Shown piece after piece: positions 26,152-33,953 of a stretch of DNA of 48,081 bases. The position numbers and the translations under genes are program-made. Positions within the stretch are counted from its first letter, which is position 1; each line of letters opens with the position of its first letter. The stretch covers positions 1 to 48,081 of the forward strand of contig JAAYOP010000046.1 in assembly GCA_012520295.1 (NCBI GenBank), written 5' to 3'. This DNA comes from Clostridiales bacterium. Lineage in GTDB: Bacteria > Bacillota > Clostridia > Oscillospirales > Oscillospiraceae. Below the pieces are notes generated by a model, which had not been told where the DNA came from, ran no database searches, and was given only the letters and a program-made list of their open reading frames with translations.

Positions 26152-27465
26152 ATGCCACCACTGCCGAAATTAACTGATGAGGAAAAGCGAATGCTCAACG
26201 GCGACGAGGGTGTCGTCAAGCAAAAGTGCATGCAGTATTTGGTGGAGATGTGCCAAATCGCAGGCGCGGAACGCCTGGTAGATCTCGACGGAACCGGGGA
26301 TATGCACACTCCCGGTCTCGAACTCAGCCAACATATTGTCATCACCATAGACGAGCTTGCGGAGTTTGCCGAGCAGGGCGGTAAGTTTAAAATTCCGACC
26401 TTTGCGAACAAATCCCCCTTTAGCGAACAGCCGCCCATCCACGGCTGGGAGAACTGCAATATATGCGCCTACAAAAACCCGGAGACAAGACATGATGATC
26501 CGGAGTTTCACAAAAAGGCAATGCATGATGAAGAATTCAAAATCCTGCGCAAGATGGGGTTGATTACGACCCATTCCTGTGCAAATTACCTGACCATGTC
26601 CTATCTGCCCAGTGTTGGGCAGCACTGCTCCTGGTTTGAGAGCAGCCAGATGCCTTACTGCAACGCCACTCTGGGCGCGCGCACAAATTTTGACGGCACG
26701 CTGGCAACGTGTCTGCTGGGTAAGGCGCCCTATTATGATATGCACATCACAGAGAACCGTTATGGAACTATACTGATCGAAACAGACCGCCTAATTCAGA
26801 CGGATCTTGAGTGGGATGTCTATGGTTTTACCGTCGGCGAGGCGTGCGATGTTGAGGTCCCCGTCGTTACCGGTACCACACGCCCCACAACGACCCAGTA
26901 CCAGAAGTTCAATTCGGCATGCAGCACCGGCGGCGCGACAAGAATGTACCATTTACCCGGCATCACACCGGAAGCGCCGACAATTGAGCATGCTACCGGC
27001 GGGCGGCCCTTCAAAAAGCAAATCTTTATTGGTGAAAACGAGCTTCGCAAAACATACGAAATCCTGAACTTCCACACCACGGACAATGTTGACTTTGTTT
27101 ATCTCGGCTGTCCTCACCTGAACATCGTGGATTTGATGATTTTGGCGAGAAAGCTTGAGGGCAAAAAGTGTAAAGTTCCCCTGTGGATAATGACTGCTCC
27201 ATGGTTGTACAACAGCGCCAGGGACTTGGGTTATCTCGAAATATTCGATAAGGCCGGCGCACACCTGATGTCCGGAGCATGTCTGGCGGCAATGGGTGCG
27301 GTTCCGGAGGGTGTCCGAAACATCGCCGTGGACAGCGCAAAGCAGGCCTATTATATAACAGGCTGCTATCCTGACGACGATTACCGCCTGCAGGTATGCT
27401 ACGGCTCACAGGATGACTGTATTGACGCCGCGCTCACAGGCAAATGGCGCGGAGAGTGGAGGTAG
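26152..27465 (+). CDS. Aconitase X catalytic (large) subunit
   Basis: A 437-residue protein. The AcnX (DUF521) family shows in the N-terminal LTDEEKRMLNGDEG, the GDMHT segment, the hallmark HLPGITPEAPT and the later LGCPHLNIVDL. Several cysteines (NCNICAYK, HSCANY, SACSTGG) could ligate an Fe-S cluster. Known AcnX enzymes are dehydratases for cis-3-hydroxy-L-proline or, in archaea, mevalonate 5-phosphate; the substrate here is unknown. Start ATG 26152 follows AGAGGAG. The next gene is the small subunit. Confidence 0.87.
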   Translation: MPPLPKLTDEEKRMLNGDEGVVKQKCMQYLVEMCQIAGAERLVDLDGTGDMHTPGLELSQHIVITIDELAEFAEQGGKFKIPTFANKSPFSEQPPIHGWENCNICAYKNPETRHDDPEFHKKAMHDEEFKILRKMGLITTHSCANYLTMSYLPSVGQHCSWFESSQMPYCNATLGARTNFDGTLATCLLGKAPYYDMHITENRYGTILIETDRLIQTDLEWDVYGFTVGEACDVEVPVVTGTTRPTTTQYQKFNSACSTGGATRMYHLPGITPEAPTIEHATGGRPFKKQIFIGENELRKTYEILNFHTTDNVDFVYLGCPHLNIVDLMILARKLEGKKCKVPLWIMTAPWLYNSARDLGYLEIFDKAGAHLMSGACLAAMGAVPEGVRNIAVDSAKQAYYITGCYPDDDYRLQVCYGSQDDCIDAALTGKWRGEWR

Positions 27466-27470
27466 TAGAT

Positions 27471-27881
27471 ATGGCAGAAAAAATCAGACTCAGAGGTCGC
27501 TGTGAATACCCGGGCTGCGTTGAAGCGGAGGCCCTTGTCGCGCCCAGGTATTTGCAGGGTTTTACAAATGTCAGCCCGGAAAACGGCTATACAACGGAGC
27601 GAAACCATCCCCTGTTCAAGGTCCCGTACACCGATAAGGTACTGGTGTTCTACTCACCCCGCGGGTCCGGAGGCTTTCTTATGTATGGTTTCGGCAAAAA
27701 ACCTGCGGCTTTCGTCCACACGAAAAGCTCCCCCCTCACAGTTGGATGCGCTCTCCAGGCGCGCGTACCGATGATGACAGATTTTGAGGACGATCCCCTT
27801 AAATACATAGAAACGGGTGATATAGTCCTGGTCAACGCCGACGAGGGGTATATAGAAATCACTAAAAAATCTGACAAATAA
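27471..27881 (+). CDS. Aconitase X swivel (small) subunit
   Basis: A 136-residue DUF126-type swivelling domain protein: GVEAEALV-like start, FTNVSPENGYTTERNHPLF, KVLVFYSPRGSGG and a terminal TGDIVLVNADEGYI. Start ATG 27471 is 6 bases after the large-subunit stop, with GGAGG at 27458-27462. Separate large and small subunits are the arrangement of heteromeric AcnX. Confidence 0.85.
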   Translation: MAEKIRLRGRCEYPGCVEAEALVAPRYLQGFTNVSPENGYTTERNHPLFKVPYTDKVLVFYSPRGSGGFLMYGFGKKPAAFVHTKSSPLTVGCALQARVPMMTDFEDDPLKYIETGDIVLVNADEGYIEITKKSDK

Positions 27882-27882
27882 T

Positions 27883-28060
27883 ATAATGTTCACTGAATAA
27901 ATGTGTTTTTTGAAACAAACCAATTTTACCCGCTTAAGATACATTGATTGACTGCCTGTGTGCAAGGTTTCCTACCGGTTACAACAATAATCCTTGCGCC
28001 TGAACAATTCAGAAACGCTGCCATAGTATTGTTTTTGAATTGTTCAGCAGGCATTAAATA
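27883..28060. repeat. Dispersed repeat, copy C (longest, MITE-like)
   Basis: The left end TAATGTTCACTGAATAAATG resembles the reverse complement of the right end (TTTAATGCCTGCTGAACAA), suggesting terminal inverted repeats. The 19-nt core is at 27939-27957. The right half holds the inverted repeat TGAACAATTCA/TGAATTGTTCA (about 28003-28044). No ORF. It lies just upstream of the alcohol dehydrogenase gene. Confidence 0.7.
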
Positions 28061-28087
28061 AAGGTAAACACGGAAGGAGAAGAAGAT

Positions 28088-29203
28088 ATGAGATGCAGGG
28101 CAGCTCTTGTCCCGAAGATGGGGCTTGACGTTGTTGTAGAGGAAGTGGAGCTTGCCGAACCGGGCGATTATGATGTCCGTATAAAGGTTATGACGTGCAC
28201 GATTTGTCACAGCGATATACATGCCCTCAAAGGCGAGCACGGGGCATATGAAGGACCAGGCATGGCCGGCCATGAAATTGCCGGTATTGTTGACAAATGT
28301 GGCCCCAAGGTGACCTACGTCAAACCGGGAGACCGGGTTCTGTGTACTGAAGTACGTCAGGGCTGTGGCTACTGTTATCAATGCCTGCACGACCGCCATT
28401 GGTTCTGCGAGAACGTCCCTCATACAAGCGACCTTTTCCGGATTCCTAGCCCATTTACAAGGCTTAACGGAGAGGTGTGCATACAGACCTGTTCCGGAGC
28501 CAGCGGTTTTGCCGAGTATACCAACGCCCATGAGTCCATGCTGGTCAAGCTTGACGATGATATTCCCTTCGAAATCGGCTCGGCACTGGCCTGCGGCTTC
28601 ATGTCCGGCTTCGGCGCCGTTCTCAACAGGTGCAAGATAAAGCCCGGCGAGAGTTTTGCCGTGGTAGGCTGTGGCGGCGTGGGCCTTAGCGCCATTATGG
28701 GCGCCCGGCTTTCAGGTGCGCTTCCAATCATCGCCATTGACGTCATGGATGTAAAGCTGGAAGCAGCAAAGAAATTCGGTGCCACCCATACAATCAATTC
28801 CAGGAACTGCGACCCTGTTGAAGAGGTCAAAAAAATCACACGAGGCTATGGTGTGGAACACTCCCTTGTGGCTGTTGCAGGTAAAGGAATTAAAAAAATG
28901 ACCTGGGACCTGACAGCCGGCTACGGTCAGATGGTTATCGTTGGGCACGAACTGTATGAAAACGAGTTTATGACCGACCTGAACTACTTTGATGTACTCA
29001 CCGGAAAACGCGTCACCGGAAGCGTCATGGGCGCCGTAACACCGCGCCGGGACATTCCGATATATATGGATATGTATCGCAAAGGCCTGATTGATATAGA
29101 CTCACTGCTAACCAACCGCTTCACCCTAGATCAGATTAAGGAGGCCCTGGAGGATTCCATGAGAGGCGCCTTGAAGAATGTGGTTGTAATCGGTGAGCAG
29201 TAA
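28088..29203 (+). CDS. Zinc-dependent alcohol dehydrogenase (MDR family)
   Basis: A 371-residue medium-chain dehydrogenase. Catalytic zinc ligands are Cys40 (TICHSD) and His62-Glu63 (GHE). The structural zinc set is Cys93, 96, 99 and 107, and the NAD motif is GCGGVG (about 197-202). It oxidises or reduces an alcohol/aldehyde or polyol. GGAAGGAG precedes the ATG. It follows the AcnX pair by 206 bases containing repeat copy C. Confidence 0.92.
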   Translation: MRCRAALVPKMGLDVVVEEVELAEPGDYDVRIKVMTCTICHSDIHALKGEHGAYEGPGMAGHEIAGIVDKCGPKVTYVKPGDRVLCTEVRQGCGYCYQCLHDRHWFCENVPHTSDLFRIPSPFTRLNGEVCIQTCSGASGFAEYTNAHESMLVKLDDDIPFEIGSALACGFMSGFGAVLNRCKIKPGESFAVVGCGGVGLSAIMGARLSGALPIIAIDVMDVKLEAAKKFGATHTINSRNCDPVEEVKKITRGYGVEHSLVAVAGKGIKKMTWDLTAGYGQMVIVGHELYENEFMTDLNYFDVLTGKRVTGSVMGAVTPRRDIPIYMDMYRKGLIDIDSLLTNRFTLDQIKEALEDSMRGALKNVVVIGEQ

Positions 29204-29293
29204 ACGCAAAATTCCAATTACAATGGGAAACGTGCCTGTCCAATAAGACCAAAATACATGCCGACATGCGGCGGAAAGAGGAATGATATTGAT

Positions 29294-30355
29294 ATGAAAT
29301 ACAAAAGGCTCCCTTATATGGCCCCGGGCGCGAAATACGAATACGTGGGGACAACAATCACGCCGATTAACGTACCTGTTTTCGAATATCCCATTTCTCC
29401 CCGGGAGAACTTCCAGCGCGTCCTCAACCGCGAAAAACCGATGTGGGTGCCCACATCCCTCAACGACTTTAATTTCACCATGGCAGGAGTGCTGACAGGT
29501 CTGCCGGACCTTCGTTTTGACTTCACTGAGCGCTGCGACTGGACAGACCTTTTCGGCTGCGTCTGGGAATGGCTTCCCGAGGCTGGCGGTTCCATGCTCA
29601 AGCCGAACCAATCCCCAGTTTTGGATGATATTACCCAGTGGGAGAAAAAGATAGTATGGCCGGATTTAAGCGAGGACCGCATTAAAGAATGCTGCGAGAA
29701 ATACATGAGTCAGTCTTATTATCATGCAGACAAGATGAACTATTTCGATATCGGGATGGGCTGTACCGAGCGCCTTGTTGCCGTCATGGGCGGATATGAA
29801 GAGGCCTTGATAGCCCTGGTCGAAGAGCCGGAGGCCTGCCGTGAGTTCATGGCCGAGCTGTCACGCTTCAATTGCCGAATGTTCGACGCGATCAACAAAT
29901 ACTTCCCCACCGATTTGGTCATGTATCACGACGACTGGGGCACAGAGCGTGATACCTTCTTCGGTGAACGCATGATGGAGGAGCTGGTCTATGGCCCCAA
30001 CGAAATCTTCTTCAAGCATGTTAAGGAGCGCGGTGTCGCCATAACCTTCCACACCTGCGGTAATATTAAGAGGTTCGTTCCCTATGCAATCTCCCTGGGC
30101 GCTGATTTCCTGCAGCTGCAGGAGCGTGCCAATGACCTTAAGGCGTATAAGGAGCAGTACGGCGACAAGGTTGGATTTGATGTGTACATGCTTCCCACAA
30201 CGAGTGAACAGATCGTTGAGGACATGCACAGATATGTCAACAACCTGGCCAAGGACGGTGGACTGTTCTGCACCATCTTCGGCGGCGATGAAAAAATCCT
30301 GTGGGATGGTATGCAGGAGATGTACTGCTACAGCAGAGAGTACTACGAGGGTTAA
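29294..30355 (+). CDS. Uroporphyrinogen decarboxylase-family protein (methyltransferase-like)
   Basis: A 353-residue UroD-superfamily TIM barrel. The HDDWGTER and FHTCGN motifs resemble the zinc-binding pattern of MtaA/MtbA-type corrinoid:cofactor methyltransferases rather than heme-pathway HemE. No heme genes, corrinoid protein or activase are nearby, so its role in this catabolic set is open. The start is taken at ATG 29294; the frame extends to 29258 without a better site. Confidence 0.8.
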   Translation: MKYKRLPYMAPGAKYEYVGTTITPINVPVFEYPISPRENFQRVLNREKPMWVPTSLNDFNFTMAGVLTGLPDLRFDFTERCDWTDLFGCVWEWLPEAGGSMLKPNQSPVLDDITQWEKKIVWPDLSEDRIKECCEKYMSQSYYHADKMNYFDIGMGCTERLVAVMGGYEEALIALVEEPEACREFMAELSRFNCRMFDAINKYFPTDLVMYHDDWGTERDTFFGERMMEELVYGPNEIFFKHVKERGVAITFHTCGNIKRFVPYAISLGADFLQLQERANDLKAYKEQYGDKVGFDVYMLPTTSEQIVEDMHRYVNNLAKDGGLFCTIFGGDEKILWDGMQEMYCYSREYYEG

Positions 30356-30416
30356 TATCAGAGTCACCCATACATAAGCCGTTGTAATATGAAACATGCG
30401 AAAGGGGTTAGTTTCT

Positions 30417-30665
30417 ATGGAAACCGGTGTGGTAACCCTGATAAACACCAAGCAGTATCCTTTCAATAACTCTGCGCAAACGGTTGCGCTCCGTTCCGAG
30501 CAAAGCGATACGGACTATTTCGTACTGACTGAGGTGATCCGCGCGGAAGGCGAGACCGGTGAAATCCGTGTATACGACAAAGCTGTTAACGGTTTCAGGA
30601 TCGCCTTCGACGGGTCGGCGCGATGCGCGGAGATCAGGTACCTTGTAATAAAAGGTGGTTTATAA
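30417..30665 (+). CDS. Hypothetical protein, first gene of the variable-protein cassette
   Basis: An 82-residue protein, beta-rich by appearance, with no recognised motif. ATG 30417 has AAAGGGG 9 bases upstream. Its stop shares one base with the next start (TAATG), and the same junction recurs at the next gene, so the three genes behave as a coupled unit ending with the lectin-fold protein. Confidence 0.7.
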   Translation: METGVVTLINTKQYPFNNSAQTVALRSEQSDTDYFVLTEVIRAEGETGEIRVYDKAVNGFRIAFDGSARCAEIRYLVIKGGL

Positions 30666-31000
30666 TGAAGATACTGCACAAGAATGAGGGCACATATGTG
30701 GACTATTCCCTCAGTGGAAATATACTCAGCTTTCGCGAAGGAGAACTGACTGTTGACCTTGCGGAGCTGCAGCGGGATTATCCGGTAAGCATTTGCATAT
30801 CCGAAAACAAGGCGGGAAGCCTTACGCTGGGTGCGGCATGGCGCTATGTTGCCGAGATTGAGCTGCCGGCCCGTCGCAGCATCGTGGAGAAAACTGGGGT
30901 TGCCGACGATCACGGCTTCCCCGTGCTGCGAAGGGTTTACCTTCCACTTAGTACCGGGGATGTGGTATTAACTCTGTGGGCTTTAAAGGAGGCGGAGTAA
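30665..31000 (+). CDS. Hypothetical protein, second gene of the variable-protein cassette
   Basis: A 111-residue protein, predicted mostly beta, with no known motif and no signal peptide. It does not look like the helical DGR accessory protein Avd. It starts in TAATG with the previous stop and ends in TAATG with the next gene. A partner or chaperone of the lectin-fold protein, or a structural component, is conceivable but unproven. Confidence 0.7.
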   Translation: MKILHKNEGTYVDYSLSGNILSFREGELTVDLAELQRDYPVSICISENKAGSLTLGAAWRYVAEIELPARRSIVEKTGVADDHGFPVLRRVYLPLSTGDVVLTLWALKEAE

Positions 31001-32118
31001 TGGCAGGTTTTGATCAGGCTCGTTTTGCACTTGAGGCCGCCTCAGGCGGAAATAACACACTGCTCTTTGACGATGCTGGCCTACCCTCCGTTATGGTGCG
31101 AATCCCGATGTTCCGCTGGTCGGAAGTCATTGACGGCGGGGAAGATGCGCCATGTTCCGCATTTATCGTTGACGGTAAGGTTTACGACTGTATCTATGTG
31201 AGCAAATACCTTAATATAATTGAAAACGGAAGGGCCTACAGTCTCCCAAACCGAGACCCGGCGCACACCATTACCATTGAAGAGGCGCGCACCGCCTGTG
31301 CGGCAAAGGGCCGCGGCTGGCATCTGATGACAAACGCGGAGTGGGCGGCAATTGCCCACTGGTGCGTAAAGAACGGAACCGTTCCAAGGGGCAACAGCAA
31401 TTTCGGCCGGGATTATCAGGCGACTCACGAGCACGGCATCCTTGTCCCCGGCAATAACGGAGAGACAACACAATCCGAAATGCGCACCCTTTCGGGCAGT
31501 GGACCCTGTTCATGGTCCCACGACCACAGCCCCTTCGGGATTTTTGACCTCAATGGCAATATCTGGGACTTTGTTGCTGGCCTGCGGATTGTCGACGGGG
31601 AGATTCAGGTGATACCCGACAACAACAGCGCCCTGAATATCGACGAGAGCACGGACAGCCCCCACTGGCGCGCCATCAGCACGGACGGCCAGCTTGTGCC
31701 GCCGAACAGCCCTAACACATATAAATACGACGGTGTCGCTCCTGGTATTTCAACCACGGAAAACAAAGCGGTGGGCGATGGCTTCAAGCTGAACACTTCC
31801 GTTACCAACAGGAACTATACGGGTCCTGAACCGGACATAGCCCACCGGGCCTACGGCTGGATGTCCTTTTTCGATATGAAGGCCGAGGAAAACATACCTG
31901 TTCATATCCGGCTGAGGCAGCTGGCCCTGTTTCCCGCAGGCGGTAACTACCGCGACGGTGCGTATTTCTTCCTGCGCAATTATGGTGAGCGCATGGCGGC
32001 GCGGGGCGGCTCATGGTTTGACGGAGCCGGCGGCGGGATTTGGGACCTGTATCTCCGCGAAACCAGAGCGTTCATCTACCCCGATATCGGCTTCAGGGCT
32101 GCATATATTGCGCTGTGA
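31000..32118 (+). CDS. C-type-lectin/FGE-fold protein resembling a DGR variable target
   Basis: A 372-residue protein. Start ATG 31000 has AAAGGAGG just upstream. The FGE-sulfatase-like middle (GRGWHLMTNAEWAAIAHWC, GIFDLNGNIWDFVAGLR, GEIQVIPDNNSALN) and the C-terminal ARGGSW...IGFRAA frame match the C-type lectin fold used by diversity-generating retroelement targets. In residues 340-362 the positions that I recall as Asn in template-like relatives are here F340, D341, G344, Y351, R353, F358, I359, Y360, P361 and D362. All of these have C or T in the third codon base, as expected if adenines of AAC/AAT codons were replaced. No reverse transcriptase or template repeat is in the window. A plain FGE-like protein is the alternative. 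Confidence 0.75.
   Translation: MAGFDQARFALEAASGGNNTLLFDDAGLPSVMVRIPMFRWSEVIDGGEDAPCSAFIVDGKVYDCIYVSKYLNIIENGRAYSLPNRDPAHTITIEEARTACAAKGRGWHLMTNAEWAAIAHWCVKNGTVPRGNSNFGRDYQATHEHGILVPGNNGETTQSEMRTLSGSGPCSWSHDHSPFGIFDLNGNIWDFVAGLRIVDGEIQVIPDNNSALNIDESTDSPHWRAISTDGQLVPPNSPNTYKYDGVAPGISTTENKAVGDGFKLNTSVTNRNYTGPEPDIAHRAYGWMSFFDMKAEENIPVHIRLRQLALFPAGGNYRDGAYFFLRNYGERMAARGGSWFDGAGGGIWDLYLRETRAFIYPDIGFRAAYIAL
32002..32097 (+). other. Candidate DGR variable region (VR)
   Basis: Codons 335-366 of the lectin-fold protein, from the RGGSW motif to IGFR. Adenine-poor, with substituted first and second codon bases at the usual variable sites. Confidence 0.5.
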
Positions 32119-32170
32119 GCATAAGTATAAAGCGAAAAAAGCAAATCAGACCTCTATCAATAAGCGTGCG

Positions 32171-32217
32171 AAGTTTCTGCCGCTCTGCGATTAAAATCCA
32201 GAGCGGCAGAAACTTTT
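32171..32217 (+). terminator. 17-bp hairpin after the lectin-fold gene
   Basis: Perfect stem AAGTTTCTGCCGCTCTG/CAGAGCGGCAGAAACTT with an 11-nt loop and four T. Functions as a terminator, or possibly as the cruciform seen downstream of some DGR variable regions. Confidence 0.75.
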
Positions 32218-32417
32218 CAGCATTTTGCATATGGCCCCCTCTCCCCCCCTCCTTGCTTATTGGTATGCAAATGTATTCTGAGTCGTAATAGCCTCCGTCC
32301 TCGCTTCTGCTTTCACATAAATTATGCAACTCAGATTAACATCACTTTCATATGAGACATGCTTTTCTTTGTGGTAAATACCCAAAATATTATTAATCTT
32401 GCCTTATATCTTCTCTA

Positions 32418-32446
32418 TTGCTTATTTTATATATTTGGTCTATTAT
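32418..32446 (+). promoter_or_regulatory. Candidate promoter of the citrate-synthase-like gene
   Basis: TTGCTT (32418-32423), 17-bp spacer, TATTAT (32441-32446). Confidence 0.5.
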
Positions 32447-32496
32447 ACAGTTATGCAAGATATAAAAAGGGATGCTTCATTTTTGGGGGTTAAGGC

Positions 32497-33852
32497 ATGG
32501 TTTATTTTGATGAAAGAAAGAAGATGTTGATAGAATCCGACTATGAGTACCAGCTCCAGGAGCGGGAAGAGCCCAATCTCTACAGAGATGTATTCCCCTA
32601 TACCGAGATACCCAGATGCACTTTCAACAACCGGGTGAGCCCCATGGAGCCGCCCGATGAAATATGGATAACAGACACCACATTTCGGGACGGGCAGCAG
32701 AGCCGGGCGCCCTATACGCCAGAGCAGATAGTCCATCTCTTCAAGCTTCTCAGCAAGCTGGGCGGCCCCAACGGCAAGATACGCCAGTCGGAGTTTTTTG
32801 TGTACAGCGATACGGACAGAACCGCCCTGAGAATGTGCCAGGAGCTGGGTTTGGAGTATCCGGAGATAACCGGATGGATTCGCGCCAGCAAGGCAGATTT
32901 TGAAATTGCGAAAAATCTGGGGCTGAAAGAATGCGGCATACTGGTCAGCTGCAGCGATTATCACATATACAGCAAGCTTAAAAAGACACGCCGCCAGGCC
33001 ATGGACAGCTATCTGGGAATAGTAAAGGATGCCCTTTCGATGGGCATTCGGCCCCGGTGTCACTTCGAGGACATAACCCGGGCGGATTTTTATGGCTTCG
33101 TAGTGCCCTTTGCCCACGCCCTGAGCAATCTGTCAAAGGAAAGCGGTATTCCCATCAAAATCCGCGTCTGCGATACTTTGGGCTTCGGCATCCCGTTTCC
33201 GGGCGTATCCCTGCCCCGCAGCATCCCCGGAATCATATACGGGCTGAGGGTATATGCCGGCTTTGATGCCGCTCAGCTGGAATGGCATGGCCACAACGAT
33301 TTTTATAAAGCAGTGGTAAATTCCACCGCGGCGTGGCTTTACGGCGCTTCCGGAGTAAACTGCTCTCTTCTCGGCATAGGCGAGCGCACAGGCAACACTC
33401 CCCTGGAGGCCATGGTGATAGAATATGCCCAGATACGGGGCACCCTGGACGGTATGGACACCGGGGTCATCAGGGATATCGCCGACTATTACGAAAAAGA
33501 ACTGGGATATGAAATCCCCCCCAGGACCCCCTTTGTGGGACGTGATTTCAACCTGACCCGGGCCGGTATACATGCCGACGGTCTTTTAAAAGATGAGGAA
33601 ATATATAATATCTTTGACACTGCTGCCCTGCTAAAGAGCCCGCCCACCGTTGCCATAACCTCCACCTCCGGGACCGCAGGCATTGCCATGTGGCTTAATC
33701 ACAATATCTTTATCAATGAAAACATTGATAAAACAGACGACAGGGTGGCAGCCCTCAAGGAATGGGTGGACGAGCAGTATGCCTCGGGCAGAGTCACCCA
33801 AATCAGCAACAATGAGCTGTGGGAGGCCTCTAAAAGGCTCGGCATATTGTGA
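32497..33852 (+). CDS. HMGL-family acyltransferase, probable Re-citrate synthase
   Basis: A 451-residue protein of the isopropylmalate/homocitrate synthase superfamily: TDTTFRDGQQS (metal-binding DxTxRDGxQ region), WHGHND, and GIGERTGNTPLE. Its length and N-terminus (DERKKMLIESDYEYQL... EEPNLYRDVFPY) match, as I recall, the clostridial branch that includes the Re-citrate synthase of Clostridium kluyveri rather than LeuA, which carries a C-terminal regulatory domain. It would condense acetyl-CoA with oxaloacetate. Stand-alone gene with GGGGG upstream. Confidence 0.72.
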   Translation: MVYFDERKKMLIESDYEYQLQEREEPNLYRDVFPYTEIPRCTFNNRVSPMEPPDEIWITDTTFRDGQQSRAPYTPEQIVHLFKLLSKLGGPNGKIRQSEFFVYSDTDRTALRMCQELGLEYPEITGWIRASKADFEIAKNLGLKECGILVSCSDYHIYSKLKKTRRQAMDSYLGIVKDALSMGIRPRCHFEDITRADFYGFVVPFAHALSNLSKESGIPIKIRVCDTLGFGIPFPGVSLPRSIPGIIYGLRVYAGFDAAQLEWHGHNDFYKAVVNSTAAWLYGASGVNCSLLGIGERTGNTPLEAMVIEYAQIRGTLDGMDTGVIRDIADYYEKELGYEIPPRTPFVGRDFNLTRAGIHADGLLKDEEIYNIFDTAALLKSPPTVAITSTSGTAGIAMWLNHNIFINENIDKTDDRVAALKEWVDEQYASGRVTQISNNELWEASKRLGIL

Positions 33853-33889
33853 GGATGTCCAGCCAGTATTGCCTCTCTGATCAAAGATA

Positions 33890-33918
33890 TTGAAAATATT
33901 TCTTTAATGTGGTAAACT
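33890..33918 (+). promoter_or_regulatory. Promoter of the radical SAM gene
   Basis: TTGAAA (33890-33895), 17-bp spacer, TAAACT (33913-33918); the predicted start point falls in the LexA site. Confidence 0.65.
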
Positions 33919-33923
33919 GGCCA

Positions 33924-33939
33924 CAGAACATATGTTCTG
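33924..33939 (+). promoter_or_regulatory. LexA (SOS) box
   Basis: 16-bp perfect palindrome CAGAACATATGTTCTG containing GAAC-N4-GTTC, the Firmicutes LexA core, placed just after the -10 and before the ribosome-binding site. Confidence 0.8.
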
Positions 33940-33953
33940 CGGGAGGCAACGCC

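Larger units (their letters stand above)
32119..32496 (+). other. Intergenic region after the variable-protein cassette
   Basis: No gene and no DGR template repeat seen. It contains the 17-bp hairpin (32171-32215), a strongly pyrimidine-rich tract (about 32233-32258) and the promoter of the next gene. Confidence 0.6.

Noticed and set aside
28365-28640. 91-codon ORF within the alcohol dehydrogenase gene
   Set aside because: Out-of-frame overlap with conserved zinc-binding coding sequence.
32119-32496. Possible DGR template repeat or accessory RNA after the lectin-fold gene
   Set aside because: I compared it by eye with 32002-32097 and found no matching stretch with adenines at the variable positions.
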